Shown here piece by piece: positions 40,617-52,793 of a DNA stretch of 64,000 bases. The position numbers and the translations under genes were made by a program. Location of the stretch: positions 186,001-250,000 of the forward strand of contig JACQEZ010000020.1 of NCBI GenBank assembly GCA_016200325.1, written 5' to 3'. The stretch is from Candidatus Manganitrophaceae bacterium. Its GTDB lineage: Bacteria > Nitrospirota > Nitrospiria > SBBL01 > Manganitrophaceae. The notes under the pieces were generated by a model. It made no database searches, was not told the DNA's origin, and worked only from the letters and a program-made list of their open reading frames with translations. How positions within the stretch are numbered: position 1 is the stretch's first letter; each line of letters opens with the position of its first letter.

Positions 40617-41528
40617 TTAAGCCCGTCCCTTCTGGGGTGCGGCGGCCTGGGTTGCCGCTCCCTTTTCCAAGGGGGTCATTCCGTTCCGTCGGTCGTCGGT
40701 CAATTGTTGTTTGGTCATTCGAAGGGCGAGCTTGAGCCCCTCCGCCATGGTGGCCCGGGTCAGAATGCCGGAGAGATCGACCCCCAGGTGGACGATCGTC
40801 TGCGCGATCGCCGGGGAGACGCCGGTGATGATCACCTCCGCGCCGAGCAGCCGGGTCGCCGCCACCGTTTTCATGATGTGGTTGGCGACCAGGGTGTCGA
40901 CCGTCGGGACGCCGGTGATGTCGAGAATCGCGACGGTCGCCGCCGTATCGACAATTTTTTGAAGCAGTTTTTCCATGACGGTCATCGTCCGCCGGGAATC
41001 GAGGGTGCCGATGAGCGGCAGGGCGAGAATCCCCTCCCAAATCTTGACGACCGGGGTCGAGAGCTCCGACATATCGAGCTGTTGCCGGGCGATGACCTCC
41101 TCGCGGGAGTTGAGGTAGAACTCGAAGGTGAGGAGCCCCAGCTGGTCGAGGAGGGTTGAGAAGGGCATCACCTCGCTGGTAAAGGTCTCCTCGCTCTTGG
41201 CGAGCGGCTGGAGGAGGGGAAGGACCACCTCTTTCAAGCTGAAGACGAAGGTCGCCGTTTCGGTCGGGGAGAAGCCTTTCAGCACCTGCTCCCTGGAGAA
41301 CTCTTTGAGAAATTCAACGATCGGCGCCGCCTTGGGGTGATGAAGATCGAGCGATGCTCCGCTCTCCACGACATTTCCCAAGAGCTCCAGAAACTCGCCG
41401 CACTTGCGGCGGAATTCTTCCGGGGTCAGCCCCGCTTTGCCCGCCAGAGAAAGTTGCTGCTTGGTCCAACTTCCGACGATTTCTTCCCTTCGTTTTTTCA
41501 AGATCTCAGAAAATTTTTGTTCTTTCAT
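40617..41528 (-). CDS. rsbR: RsbR-like stressosome sensor
   Basis: 303 residues. The N-terminal half (1-155) is a helical RsbRD-type sensor region; the C-terminal half is a STAS domain (about 165-280). Both phospho-acceptor threonines of the family are in place: TVDTLVANH and SPAIAQTIVHLG. An Ala/Gly-rich tail follows. It is the first gene of an eight-gene operon, with GGGGAGAG upstream of its ATG. The signal sensed is unknown. Confidence 0.93.
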   Translation of the reverse strand: MKEQKFSEILKKRREEIVGSWTKQQLSLAGKAGLTPEEFRRKCGEFLELLGNVVESGASLDLHHPKAAPIVEFLKEFSREQVLKGFSPTETATFVFSLKEVVLPLLQPLAKSEETFTSEVMPFSTLLDQLGLLTFEFYLNSREEVIARQQLDMSELSTPVVKIWEGILALPLIGTLDSRRTMTVMEKLLQKIVDTAATVAILDITGVPTVDTLVANHIMKTVAATRLLGAEVIITGVSPAIAQTIVHLGVDLSGILTRATMAEGLKLALRMTKQQLTDDRRNGMTPLEKGAATQAAAPQKGRA

Positions 41529-41849
41529 CCTCGATGCTCTCCCCGTGATCAGGATGAAATCCGACGCCGGAAGATCAGGATCGGATCACTCCTTGGTTTT
41601 GAACGATAATCATGGATCGGTTAAAAAAGGCTGAAAAAAAGGGTAATCCTAAATTACACCGATCCTCTTAAGGAAGTCAATCCTTCCGGTGGTTTTATGC
41701 CGCTCGGCAGGGTCGATGTAATGTCGAATGTAATAGAGATGACAAAAGAGGCCGAACGGGGTAAAGTAGCGGTGTTTACGCGTCCCGTGCCGTCGGTCCG
41801 GCCTCGACGCAACGTCGATTTAAAGCCCGGGCAGGGCCCTCGGTGATTC
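41529..41849. other. Divergent intergenic region between rsbR and the MFS gene
   Basis: About 320 bases between two outward-facing genes, so it should hold both promoters. I could not pick a convincing -35/-10 pair on either strand. Apart from A/T runs near 41624-41660 nothing is recognised. Confidence 0.4.
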
Positions 41850-43103
41850 ATGACGACACTTCGTAAAAAGCTCTTCTGGGTGGCGATCCTTTATTTCGCG
41901 GAGGGGTTTCCCTTCGGCCTGATCATCGACGCCTTGCCGGTTTACTTCCGCGTCCATGGGGTGAGCCTGAAGGAGATCGGTCTCTTCAGCCTCGTCGGAC
42001 TCCCCTGGACGCTGAAATTCCTCTGGGCGCCGGCGGTCGATTTTTGGGGACGGCGCCGCAGTTGGATGATCGCCTGCCAAGCCGCAATGGCGACCACCCT
42101 CTTGATTCTCATTGCCCTTCCCGCCGGAGACACCGGCCCCTTCTTCTGGTTCTTGATGGTCGCCCTCGCCTTCTTCTCCGCCACGCAAGATATCGCCATC
42201 GACGCCTACACGATCGAGCTCCTCGATTCGAGCGAGATGGGGGAGGCGAACGGCATTCGGGTGACGACCTATCGGATCGCCCTCATCGCCGCCGGGGGGC
42301 TCTTTGTCGCGCTCGCCGGATCGATCGGCTGGCGGGAGGCCTTTGTCGCCGCGGCGGCGCTTCTCTTCGTCATCGCGGCGATCTCCAGCCGCGCCCCGGA
42401 GGAGCGCCGGGGTCGCTCGCTTGCCGCCTCCAGCCCGACCGCGTCGCCGGTGTCCGACGCCATCTTAACCCCATTGAAGCAATTCGCGTCGCGGCCCGGC
42501 TTTCTCTTCGTCGCCCTGTTCATCCTCCTCTTCAAGGTCGGCGACATGGCGCTCGGGCCGATGGTAAAGCCGTTTTGGGTCGATCGAAACTTCACGCCGG
42601 TTCAGATCGGGATGGTGCCGGGGACGCTCGGGGTGGTGAGCACGATCGCCGGAGCGCTTCTGGGGGGGATGCTGACGAGCCGCTGGGGGATCTTCAAAGG
42701 ACTTTGGATTTTGGGAATCGCCCAGGCGGTCTCGAATCTTTTCTACGCCGGCGCGGCGTCGCTTCCGCCGTCGGACGGGCTGATGTATCTTTCGTCGGTG
42801 GTCGAGTCGTTCTGCGGCGGGTTGGGGACGGCGCCGTTTCTTGCGTTTTTAATGAGTATCTGCGACAAGCGGCATGCGGCGACGCAGTATGCGTTGTTGT
42901 CGGCGCTGTTCGGATTGGCGCGGAATGTGGCGGGGGCGTTCTCCGGGGTGGCGACGCAGCATCTGGGGTATGCGACCTATTTTTTGGCGACCTTTTTTCT
43001 TTCTTGGCCGGCGTTTGCGTTGTTGCCTTGGGTGAAGGGGTGGGTGGTTGAGAAGGAAGCGCCGGAGGTGGCGACGGGGGAGCCGGCGGCGGGGATTGAG
43101 TAA
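41850..43103 (+). CDS. AmpG-like major facilitator transporter
   Basis: 417 residues with about 12 hydrophobic helices. The N-terminus (FWVAILYFAEGFPFGLI) and ATQDIAIDAYTIELL in helix 4-5 resemble AmpG muropeptide permeases and relatives. It may import anhydro-muropeptides for cell-wall recycling, but related proteins carry other solutes, so the substrate is open. The last third has a marked run of TTG and GTG codons unlike its first part. Confidence 0.75.
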   Translation: MTTLRKKLFWVAILYFAEGFPFGLIIDALPVYFRVHGVSLKEIGLFSLVGLPWTLKFLWAPAVDFWGRRRSWMIACQAAMATTLLILIALPAGDTGPFFWFLMVALAFFSATQDIAIDAYTIELLDSSEMGEANGIRVTTYRIALIAAGGLFVALAGSIGWREAFVAAAALLFVIAAISSRAPEERRGRSLAASSPTASPVSDAILTPLKQFASRPGFLFVALFILLFKVGDMALGPMVKPFWVDRNFTPVQIGMVPGTLGVVSTIAGALLGGMLTSRWGIFKGLWILGIAQAVSNLFYAGAASLPPSDGLMYLSSVVESFCGGLGTAPFLAFLMSICDKRHAATQYALLSALFGLARNVAGAFSGVATQHLGYATYFLATFFLSWPAFALLPWVKGWVVEKEAPEVATGEPAAGIE

Positions 43104-43321
43104 ATTTAGCAGCTTTAGCGACCGCGCGCAGGGCAGCGACGGACTGCTGCATCGGCTGACCGAATGCGGCGGATGGGGTGTTTGATTGTAAGAAGAGATA
43201 TGAGGGATGGAGCGAGGCCTGACACATGGGGGCGCTTTGTTAGGATTGTTCGTTTTTGATTTCTTGGAATTATATGGTATGATCGGCGGCTGATAAGGTC
43301 ACTTTGTTGGGAGGGGTTGGG

Positions 43322-43915
43322 ATGGATCAGGAGTTTAAGAAGGCGGTCGATTTTCATCGGCATCTTTGTCTCGATATTGCCGTCGGTTATCGGGCGGCGA
43401 AGCTGTTGATGCGGGAGATGGGGGACCAGATGAAGAACATGAAGGAGCTGGTGGCGCTGGTCGGGAATGAGACCTGCGCGCTCGATGCGATCCAAGAGAT
43501 CACCGGCTGCACCTTCGGCAAGCGAAACCTTTATCTCACGAACGTCGGCAAGCCGGTCTATATCCTCCAAAATACGAAGAGCGGAAAAGCGGTTCGGGCC
43601 TACTGCACTTACTGGGACACCTTCGACCATGGCCTGCTCCGGAAGCTGCGAAAAGAGGCGACCGGCCCCGATGCCACCGCGGCACAGAAGGAGGCCTTTC
43701 AGAAGCTGACCGACGACAAGATCAATGAGATCCTGACCGCGGCGGAGTCAGTCCTCTTTAAAATCGACCATGTGACGCTGCCCCCCCCGCCGAAGTCGGG
43801 AAAGTACGACGCCGAAGCGTGTGGCGAGTGCGGCGAGCAGACGAATGTGGCGCTCCTCAAAGCGCAGGGGGGAAAGAAGCTTTGCAAGGAGTGTCTTCAG
43901 GTCGGCGTGCACTGA
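43322..43915 (+). CDS. FmdE-like zinc-ribbon protein
   Basis: 197 residues from ATG 43322, preceded by GGGAGGGG. It starts with FHRHLCLDIAVGYRAA and ETCALDAIQEITGCTFGKRN, the conserved blocks of the FmdE family. The C-terminus is a zinc ribbon (CGECGEQ ... LCKECL). In methanogens FmdE goes with formylmethanofuran dehydrogenase. Here no partner subunit is near, so it is a stand-alone homologue, probably metal or thiol binding, of unknown role. Confidence 0.85.
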   Translation: MDQEFKKAVDFHRHLCLDIAVGYRAAKLLMREMGDQMKNMKELVALVGNETCALDAIQEITGCTFGKRNLYLTNVGKPVYILQNTKSGKAVRAYCTYWDTFDHGLLRKLRKEATGPDATAAQKEAFQKLTDDKINEILTAAESVLFKIDHVTLPPPPKSGKYDAEACGECGEQTNVALLKAQGGKKLCKECLQVGVH

Positions 43916-43982
43916 GCCGCTTGAATGATCGAGTGGATTTATCAGGGCGGGTCGGTGACCCGCCCGTTTTTTGGGAGCGGCG

Positions 43983-45041
43983 ATGTCGGGAAATACGTTT
44001 GGAGAGATTTTTCGTGTCACGACTTTCGGCGAAAGCCATGGGGTCGCGCTCGGCGCCATCGTCGACGGCTGCCCCGCCGGGCTTCCCCTCTCCGAGGAGG
44101 AGCTCCAGAAAGACCTCGACCGCCGAAAGCCGGGTCAGAGCAAGCTGGTGACCCAGCGAAAAGAGTCCGACGCGGTTAAAATACTCTCCGGAACGTTCGA
44201 AGGAAAAACCACCGGCACGCCGATCGGCCTGATCATCTACAATGAAGATGCCAAATCAAAAGATTACGACGCAATCAAAGAACTCTTCCGTCCCGGCCAC
44301 GCCGACTACACCTACTTCAAGAAATATGGCTTCCGGGATTACCGCGGCGGCGGACGGTCGTCGGCGCGTGAAACGGTCGCGCGGGTGGCGGCCGGCGGCA
44401 TCGCCCGGAAGCTGTTGGCCCGCGAGGGGGTGGAGATCGTCGGATATGTCGTCCAGGTCGGCGCAGCGCGGATCAAGAAGATCGATTACGCTCAAATTCA
44501 CCAAAACCCGCTCTTTTGTCCCGACCTCGACGCGGTCGAGGAGATGATCCGGGTGATTCAGGAGGCGCAGTCGGCGAAAGACTCGGTTGGGGCGATGGTC
44601 GAGGTGGTGGCGAAAGGGGTTCCGGCCGGTTGGGGCGAGCCGGTTTTTGACAAGCTCGACGCCGCGCTCGCGGCGGCAATGATGTCGATCAATGCGGTGA
44701 AAGGGGTGGAGATCGGAGCGGGGTTTAAGGTCGTCGAGATGCGGGGGAGCGAGAACTGTGATCCGATTACGCCGACCGGCTTTAAATCAAATCATGCCGG
44801 CGGGATTCTCGGCGGGATCTCCAACGGTGATGAGATCGTCGTCCGGATGGCGGTAAAACCGACCTCGTCGATCGCCATCGAGCAGGAGACGATCGATATC
44901 CATGGCAACCCGGCGAAGATCGCCACCAAAGGCCGCCACGATCCGTGCGTGGGGCTTCGCGCCGTCCCGATCGCCGAGGCGATGATGGCGCTGGTCCTCG
45001 TCGATCATTTTCTGCGGAATAAACTTTCAAAACTGAATTGA
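43983..45041 (+). CDS. aroC: Chorismate synthase
   Basis: 352 residues. It removes phosphate from EPSP in an FMN-dependent step to give chorismate. Landmarks are [17 protein letters not shown] at the start, [17 protein letters not shown] and [22 protein letters not shown] 43983 has GGGAG six bases upstream; an in-frame TTG at 43971 is less likely. Confidence 0.97.
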   Translation: MSGNTFGEIFRVTTFGESHGVALGAIVDGCPAGLPLSEEELQKDLDRRKPGQSKLVTQRKESDAVKILSGTFEGKTTGTPIGLIIYNEDAKSKDYDAIKELFRPGHADYTYFKKYGFRDYRGGGRSSARETVARVAAGGIARKLLAREGVEIVGYVVQVGAARIKKIDYAQIHQNPLFCPDLDAVEEMIRVIQEAQSAKDSVGAMVEVVAKGVPAGWGEPVFDKLDAALAAAMMSINAVKGVEIGAGFKVVEMRGSENCDPITPTGFKSNHAGGILGGISNGDEIVVRMAVKPTSSIAIEQETIDIHGNPAKIATKGRHDPCVGLRAVPIAEAMMALVLVDHFLRNKLSKLN

Positions 45042-45045
45042 TCCG

Positions 45046-45615
45046 TTACTGATTGGGATTGTCGACCGACCGCATCATCTTCTCAATCTCCGCCTCTTGT
45101 TGCTTCTGTGCCGCCTCCACCTTGCCGACCGCTTTCTTCGCCTCGTTGATCGGGGCGGGGGTCGGGAGGTAAGGCGCGGCCGCGTTCTGTAGGGCGGCCG
45201 GGGAGAGGGGGTTGTCTTGCATCACGACGACGCTGTAAATGGCGGCGCCGAGAAAACCGACGAAGAGAAGCTTCATCACCATCTTCAGAAGAAAGCTCTC
45301 CGTTTTGTGCTGGACGAAGAGCATGACGATGGAGAGCGCAATGAAGACCATCATATATTTAGAGAGGGGATTGTCGATCCAGCGGTCATAGGTGGGACGC
45401 GGGTGAGACAAGGCCGGGGTCGGCGTGGGGGCGGAGGGCGACGGAGTCGGCTCGATCTTCTGAACCGCCGGCCGTTGCTCCTGCGGAACGTTCTCGATGT
45501 TGTCGGTAAAGGCCACCGCGCCGTTTTTGTCGATGTATCGGAAGACATCGGCCCGACCGGGGGTGGGAAGGAACAGGGTCAGGAGTGCGAAGAGAAAGAG
45601 AATTGAACGGATCAA
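45046..45615 (-). CDS. DUF4124-type exported protein with a C-terminal membrane region
   Basis: 189 residues from a TTG at 45615 that follows GGAGG by nine bases. Signal peptide (SILFLFALLTLFL), then a DUF4124-like stretch (DVFRYIDKNGAVAFTDNIENVP). A proline-rich linker leads to two hydrophobic segments (about 90-110 and 117-135), then a charged coiled tail. Probably an inner-membrane protein with a periplasmic N-terminal module. Function unknown. Confidence 0.65.
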   Translation of the reverse strand: MIRSILFLFALLTLFLPTPGRADVFRYIDKNGAVAFTDNIENVPQEQRPAVQKIEPTPSPSAPTPTPALSHPRPTYDRWIDNPLSKYMMVFIALSIVMLFVQHKTESFLLKMVMKLLFVGFLGAAIYSVVVMQDNPLSPAALQNAAAPYLPTPAPINEAKKAVGKVEAAQKQQEAEIEKMMRSVDNPNQ

Positions 45616-45678
45616 ACGAATCGGGCCTCCATACGGTATGGATTCTACTCTAGCCGGTTGCAATTATTCTGTCAATTC

Positions 45679-46134
45679 ATGATGAAGCAGGTCATTCGGA
45701 TTGCAAAAACACAGGAAGATTACTTCGGGCTGATCCGCCTGCGGGAGGCGGTCTTCGTGATCGAGCAGCGGGTTCCGCTCGAGATTGAGCTCGACGGAGA
45801 GGACGACCGGGCAATTCACTTCGTCGCCCTTTCCGGCAAGAGAGTCGTCGGAACGGCGCGGCTGGTGGTGAAGGGAAGGTCGGGTCGGTCGGGGAAAATC
45901 GGCCGGATGGCGGTCTCTCCAGATTGGCGAGGAAAAGGGGTCGGAACCGCTTTGATCGATTTTATTAAGTCAGACGCACGGAAAAAGGGGTTGGCCCGGC
46001 TTTATCTTCATGCGCAGGCCCCGGCCATCCCTTTCTACGAGCGGCTTGGATTTGTCACGGAAGGGGATGGTTTTTCCGAGGCCGGCATTCCCCACCGAAA
46101 GATGGTTTTGAAACGACCGAAGCGATCGAAATAG
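45679..46134 (+). CDS. GNAT-family N-acetyltransferase
   Basis: 151 residues. The acetyl-CoA-binding motif A is MAVSPDWRGKGVGTALI, and motif B includes LYLHAQAPAIPFYERLGF. The N-terminal half (REAVFVIEQRVPLEIELDG) resembles the ElaA/YjcF-like GNAT group. Acceptor substrate unknown. Adjacent ATG codons at 45679 and 45682 are both possible starts. It is divergent from the DUF4124 gene. Confidence 0.88.
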   Translation: MMKQVIRIAKTQEDYFGLIRLREAVFVIEQRVPLEIELDGEDDRAIHFVALSGKRVVGTARLVVKGRSGRSGKIGRMAVSPDWRGKGVGTALIDFIKSDARKKGLARLYLHAQAPAIPFYERLGFVTEGDGFSEAGIPHRKMVLKRPKRSK

Positions 46135-46217
46135 AACGGTCGAAAGAAACCGGCCGTTTCTCTCCATTTCGTCCGCGTCTCGTATGGCCGCGACGAAACG
46201 CCTGCCCCCTCCTTATA

Positions 46218-46601
46218 TTACGATTTAATGTGCGCCTTTAGGATTTCGCTGCTCATGATTCTCGGGTCATCCGTTCCGAGTGATTTTGCACTCTTGAACG
46301 CCTCCGTCGCCTCTTCCTGTTTTCCCATCCCGTCTAATGCAACCCCCAAGTTAAAATAGGGTTCAGGAAAACTGGGAGAGAGCCGGATCGACTCTTTAAA
46401 GAAGGGCGCTGCCGTATCCCAATGCGATTTAAGCAGGTGGTCGACCCCCTCATTGTTCTTTGCAGAGGCCTCTTCGTTGGGCCATCCGGACGGGGAGCTG
46501 AAATGGGGAATCTTTGAAACAGCCGCCTTTCCATAACAGGCGGTGAGTGTGGAGAGCGCAATTAAAATCACGAAAAGAGATCCGAACTGTTTTATCTTCA
46601 T
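46218..46601 (-). CDS. Small TPR lipoprotein
   Basis: 127 residues from ATG 46601, preceded by AAGGAGA. The N-terminus has a hydrophobic stretch and a lipobox LTAC (Cys about 22), so it should be lipid-anchored. Tetratricopeptide repeats follow from about residue 45 (PYFNLGVALDGMGKQEEA). Likely a protein-protein interaction module in the envelope; partner unknown. Confidence 0.75.
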   Translation of the reverse strand: MKIKQFGSLFVILIALSTLTACYGKAAVSKIPHFSSPSGWPNEEASAKNNEGVDHLLKSHWDTAAPFFKESIRLSPSFPEPYFNLGVALDGMGKQEEATEAFKSAKSLGTDDPRIMSSEILKAHIKS

Positions 46602-46933
46602 CTGTCTCCTTTGCCTCATTAGAACGTTCTCTGACCGGTTCGCTTCTTGTTCTCTTTCCTATTTTTCTTCTAGGCTTCCTGGTCCTGATCCATCCTCCGG
46701 CCAGGCGGTTTGGGCTGGCTACAGTATGCTGTAATGATCCATTGCTGTCTGGTCAAAATTGCTCAGTTTCGGGGATCGGCCGGCAGTGCGCTAGTGCGTC
46801 AAAAAAAACTCTCCCGGGATCATAAGAGCAGGAGATCGCCCCGAAATTTTTTTCATGGTACCCCCGCCAAAATCGTCGATTTTGGATATACTAAACAGGA
46901 CCTCAGTTTCAGTCCTACCTCAGCGGGGAGACC
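46602..46933. other. Intergenic region upstream of a conserved-looking small gene
   Basis: About 330 bases between two divergent genes. ORFs on the plus strand here have no protein-like character. A perfect palindrome AAAATCGTCGATTTT lies at about 46869-46883, about 50 bases before the next ATG, and could be an operator. Confidence 0.4.
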
Positions 46934-47287
46934 ATGGCTCAGACGATCAGACGCAAAGATATTCAAAAAGTCTTAATCGGTTGGCAGAAGGGAAAACTCA
47001 CGGCGAAAGAGGTTCACGCCTGGGCGGAAGATCGCTACGCGGCGTACAATTGGGATCCGGAAGACGATGTCGTCAACGAGGTCCTGGGGCGCTTGGACCT
47101 CTTGAATATGACGCTGACAACGCCGGAGGACATCCCCGCTTTTCTTCAGACCCTCTCCTACTCTTCTGATTGCCTCCAGCAGGCGGTGGAATATCTGGAA
47201 GGGTATGAGTCCGAAGTCGATATCGAGCAGAGAAAGCGGGCCTGCGCCCACGATCCGTTGTATGCCCCGTTCTGCGGCCAAGCCTAG
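46934..47287 (+). CDS. Hypothetical protein, 117 residues
   Basis: A soluble, mostly helical, acidic protein, MAQTIRRKDIQKV at the start and ending in CAHDPLYAPFCGQA, with two cysteines in the last third. GGGGAGACC precedes the ATG. The codon use fits the neighbourhood, so it is likely a real gene. I recognise no family. Confidence 0.6.
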   Translation: MAQTIRRKDIQKVLIGWQKGKLTAKEVHAWAEDRYAAYNWDPEDDVVNEVLGRLDLLNMTLTTPEDIPAFLQTLSYSSDCLQQAVEYLEGYESEVDIEQRKRACAHDPLYAPFCGQA

Positions 47288-47588
47288 TCGTCGAGCGTTC
47301 GAGCAGCCCTTCAAGCGCTCCTTCTTGAAACAGGCCGGCAACGCCTTCCGACCGTCTCTTCCCTGTTGCTCCCCGAAATGCCCCTGGTTCTTTTTTGAAG
47401 GACACCCTGAATTCGATGAGGCCCTTCTTTCTTGGTTATAATCAACTTTCGGAATCTTAGATCTACTTTTGGATGAGTAATATATCTTACAGTCGCTTTT
47501 CCTTTTGGATGTTACGGTTTAGGGAGTTCCCGTTTAGGGAGTCGGATAAACGGGCCTTCACCCTTTAGCGAAACAAAAGGAGAGTTAA
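47288..47588. other. Intergenic region with an 11-bp direct repeat
   Basis: About 300 bases, AT-richer than the flanks, with no gene seen. GTTTAGGGAGT occurs at 47517-47527 and again at 47532-47542 (15-base period), about 50-70 bases before the next start, a possible regulator-binding site. Confidence 0.4.
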
Positions 47589-48128
47589 ATGCGAGCAAAC
47601 AAATTCATCAATAGATCGATCTTCACAACAGCGATTTTGAGTCTATTCCTTCTCAGCGCCCCGCTTCTCTCTTCCGCGGATTCCCCCTCGGAGACACAGG
47701 GCCACCGGACCTTGAAGGCGACGGTCACAAAAGTTTCCCCCGACATGATCTCTTTTACCACCGAGGAAAATACGACCCGGAATTTCAGCACGAAAGTGTT
47801 GGAGAATTTTGAGAATGTCAAAAATCCAAAGGTGGGCGATCGATTGGTGCTTGGGCTCGACGAAGGAAACTCAATCATTTATATCGATCGCCTTGAGAAT
47901 TATCAGGCTACAGGAAATCGGGTCAATCCGATCGTCAGCGGCGAGTTGGTGAAATTTGATTCCGCGGAGCGGAAGGCGACCCTCAAACTCAAAGATGGGA
48001 GCACGAACACCTATCGGCTGATTCCGCCGGCCGGCATTAAAATGGCGACGGTTCCGGAAGGGTCGATGGTTTCGATTGAGATTGATGAACAAAACGGACT
48101 GGTCAAAGATGTTCATCGGAAGGGTTAA
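47589..48128 (+). CDS. Hypothetical exported protein, 179 residues
   Basis: Signal peptide at residues 1-30 (SIFTTAILSLFLLSAP), probably cleaved after SSA. The mature part has two similar beta-rich modules (VTKVSPDMISFTTEENTTRNF and LVKFDSAERKATLKLKDGS), each like an OB-type repeat seen in small periplasmic proteins. AAAGGAGAG precedes the ATG. No named family recognised. Confidence 0.65.
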   Translation: MRANKFINRSIFTTAILSLFLLSAPLLSSADSPSETQGHRTLKATVTKVSPDMISFTTEENTTRNFSTKVLENFENVKNPKVGDRLVLGLDEGNSIIYIDRLENYQATGNRVNPIVSGELVKFDSAERKATLKLKDGSTNTYRLIPPAGIKMATVPEGSMVSIEIDEQNGLVKDVHRKG

Positions 48129-50921
<2,793 letters not shown>

Positions 50922-50938
50922 ATTTAGTAATTTTTAAC

Positions 50939-50978
50939 AAAAAGCCTGAGGCGGAGTGATTCTGCCTCAGGCTTTTTT
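50939..50978 (+). terminator. Rho-independent terminator of icd
   Basis: The stem GCCTGAGGC/GCCTCAGGC with an 11-base loop, extended by A/T pairing, is followed by TTTTTTGTTTT. It has a near copy at 58229-58268. Confidence 0.9.
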
Positions 50979-51323
50979 GTTTTCAGCCCGGGTAGATTGC
51001 GCGGCCGGTGTCCAATGTTATCGTGTGCGCTTTAAAGCACATGTAGGTGACTGACTTCATCGTCCAAGAGACTCTAAATGGACCCAGGCCCAAACGCCAG
51101 CCTTTTACCCTTGACAGATTTTTTCATGGATGCTCCCGATCACGCGCGGGAATAATCTCACATTAGAATGCCGGGTGGTCCTGAAATTGACTTCCGGTAG
51201 AGTTATAGGGTAGATTCTCATACTGAATAATAATTAAAAATAAGCCTTTCATTCTAGTCTGAGCAATGAAGTGTTCATGGACAATTGCTTCAAACGAAGA
51301 TCAACCGACAAGAGAGGTGCGGC
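50979..51323. other. Left edge of the island, no gene seen
   Basis: About 345 bases from the icd terminator to the first island gene. No ORF is credible. The composition drops towards AT near 51200-51290. I could not identify an insertion-sequence end or attachment site. Confidence 0.35.
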
Positions 51324-52634
51324 ATGAAAACATTATCGCTTTTTATTTTCTTCGTATTTGCAGGTACGGCGTGGGGGCAAGTTCGAGTGAACTCGATGAT
51401 TGACGGGGGTCAGCGTGAACCTTCCATTGCGGTCACTCCAACCGGAAATATCTTTATCGGTTATATCAATACGGTTGATGGGACGGTGCACCTTAACAGA
51501 TCGACAAACGGAGGAACAACTTGGGTTGAGCTGACACCCGGAATCCCCGGTGCAGACCCGACTCTCGCGGCCGATTCGAGTGGAAGGCTTTATTTTGCTT
51601 TCTTGAACGATACCGTTAAGATTGTCCGCACCGACAACCAAGGGCTATCGTTCCCTTTAGTAAATCAGGCTTTAACGCCTAGTGGAAGTGATCGGCCCTG
51701 GATTAAAATAGGTCCTGCCGATGCGGTGTATCTGACCTATGCGGGATATTCTTTCCCACCGGATACATGCTCAGTGTCCGCATATAAGTCGGATATCTAC
51801 TTTAAAAAAAGTCTCGATCTAGGTGCGACTTGGCATCCGACACCACAGGAACCACAAACGATATTAACCGCTCCGATCGCATCGAATAATTATCGATGTT
51901 CCTCGGGACCGATCGCGGTCGGCCCGAATGGTGAGATTTATGTGCTACTGAATTGTTTTGTTTTCGACCTATCGAATAATTGCGCGGCGCTTACGATACA
52001 GGAACATCATGTTTATTTAACCCGAAGTGATGATGGGGGAAACACATTTCCATTAGCGAATTTTCGGGAACTGCCCAATGTAAACCCAATAGAAAACCAA
52101 GCGGGATATGCTGCATTCTCAACAGCGAATAAACGAATGAACATGGCGAGTATTGCTGTCCTCCCTCCCAACCCGCCCAGCCCCGGTTCTCCCGGTGTGG
52201 TTGGCATCGTATGGCCCTGTGATTCCGGAGAAGATTTTGATATCTGTTTCCAAGCTTCGGCGGATAAGGGCGTGAGCTTCCCCTTCTTAAATAAAGTAAA
52301 TAGCGACGCGGTAAAAGCCTACCGCTTCTTTCCTGCAATCGTTGCCGATATGACAGGTTTCCATGTGATCTGGATGGACAGTCGGGAAACAGGGCTGGAT
52401 ACATCCAATCCAAAGTGGGCTGCCTATCGTGCGGATGGTTTGTCTACTTGGACGAATCAAACGATGGTCAGTAGTGTCGCTGCCCCGGGTAATGACATTA
52501 ATTCAGACGAGGGCGGGGTGCCGGACCCTCAAGGATTCGGAGACTTCTTTGAGATTACTTCGCGCAATAACAATGTCTACTCGACCTGGAGTGATACTTC
52601 TTTGGGAACAGCCGACATCTATTTTGGAAGGTAA
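51324..52634 (+). CDS. Secreted BNR/sialidase-like beta-propeller protein
   Basis: 436 residues with a signal peptide (LFIFFVFAGTAWG). The mature protein repeats a pattern of Ser/Thr-Asn-Gly-Gly-x-Thr-Trp (NRSTNGGTTW, SLDLGATW, SDDGGNTF), the Asp-box signature of sialidase-like propellers. I see no clear catalytic Arg triad, so enzymatic activity is unproven. GAGAGGTG precedes ATG 51324. Its last 150 coding bases are duplicated at 55199-55380. GC content is lower than in core genes. Confidence 0.7.
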   Translation: MKTLSLFIFFVFAGTAWGQVRVNSMIDGGQREPSIAVTPTGNIFIGYINTVDGTVHLNRSTNGGTTWVELTPGIPGADPTLAADSSGRLYFAFLNDTVKIVRTDNQGLSFPLVNQALTPSGSDRPWIKIGPADAVYLTYAGYSFPPDTCSVSAYKSDIYFKKSLDLGATWHPTPQEPQTILTAPIASNNYRCSSGPIAVGPNGEIYVLLNCFVFDLSNNCAALTIQEHHVYLTRSDDGGNTFPLANFRELPNVNPIENQAGYAAFSTANKRMNMASIAVLPPNPPSPGSPGVVGIVWPCDSGEDFDICFQASADKGVSFPFLNKVNSDAVKAYRFFPAIVADMTGFHVIWMDSRETGLDTSNPKWAAYRADGLSTWTNQTMVSSVAAPGNDINSDEGGVPDPQGFGDFFEITSRNNNVYSTWSDTSLGTADIYFGR

Positions 52635-52666
52635 GTTCCAGATCCAAATTCTGCAGACAATCGATA
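52485..52666 (+). repeat. 182-bp direct repeat, copy 1 (3' end of the sialidase-like gene)
   Basis: From CCGGGTAATGACATTAATTC through GACAATCGATA. Copy 2 is at 55199-55380. I find a single base difference by eye (AACAATGTC versus AATAATGTC), so the duplication is recent. Confidence 0.9.
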
Positions 52667-52675
52667 TATAAAGAA

Positions 52676-52745
52676 AAGGGGCCAGGTTTAGAAATTTGAC
52701 TTTAGCAGGAAATCATCTTTAAATATCCATTTTCTAGACCTGGCC
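52676..52745. repeat. REP-like palindrome with GGGGCCAGGT ends
   Basis: AAGGGGCCAGGTTTAGAAA and TTTTCTAGACCTGGCCCC pair as an imperfect 17-base stem around about 35 bases. It resembles the palindromic units mobilised by Y1 (RAYT) transposases. A diverged relative lies at 55134-55196. Confidence 0.65.
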
Positions 52746-52793
52746 CCGATCAACTCTCATGGGCCCCGATCAACTCCTCAACAAGAAAACACC

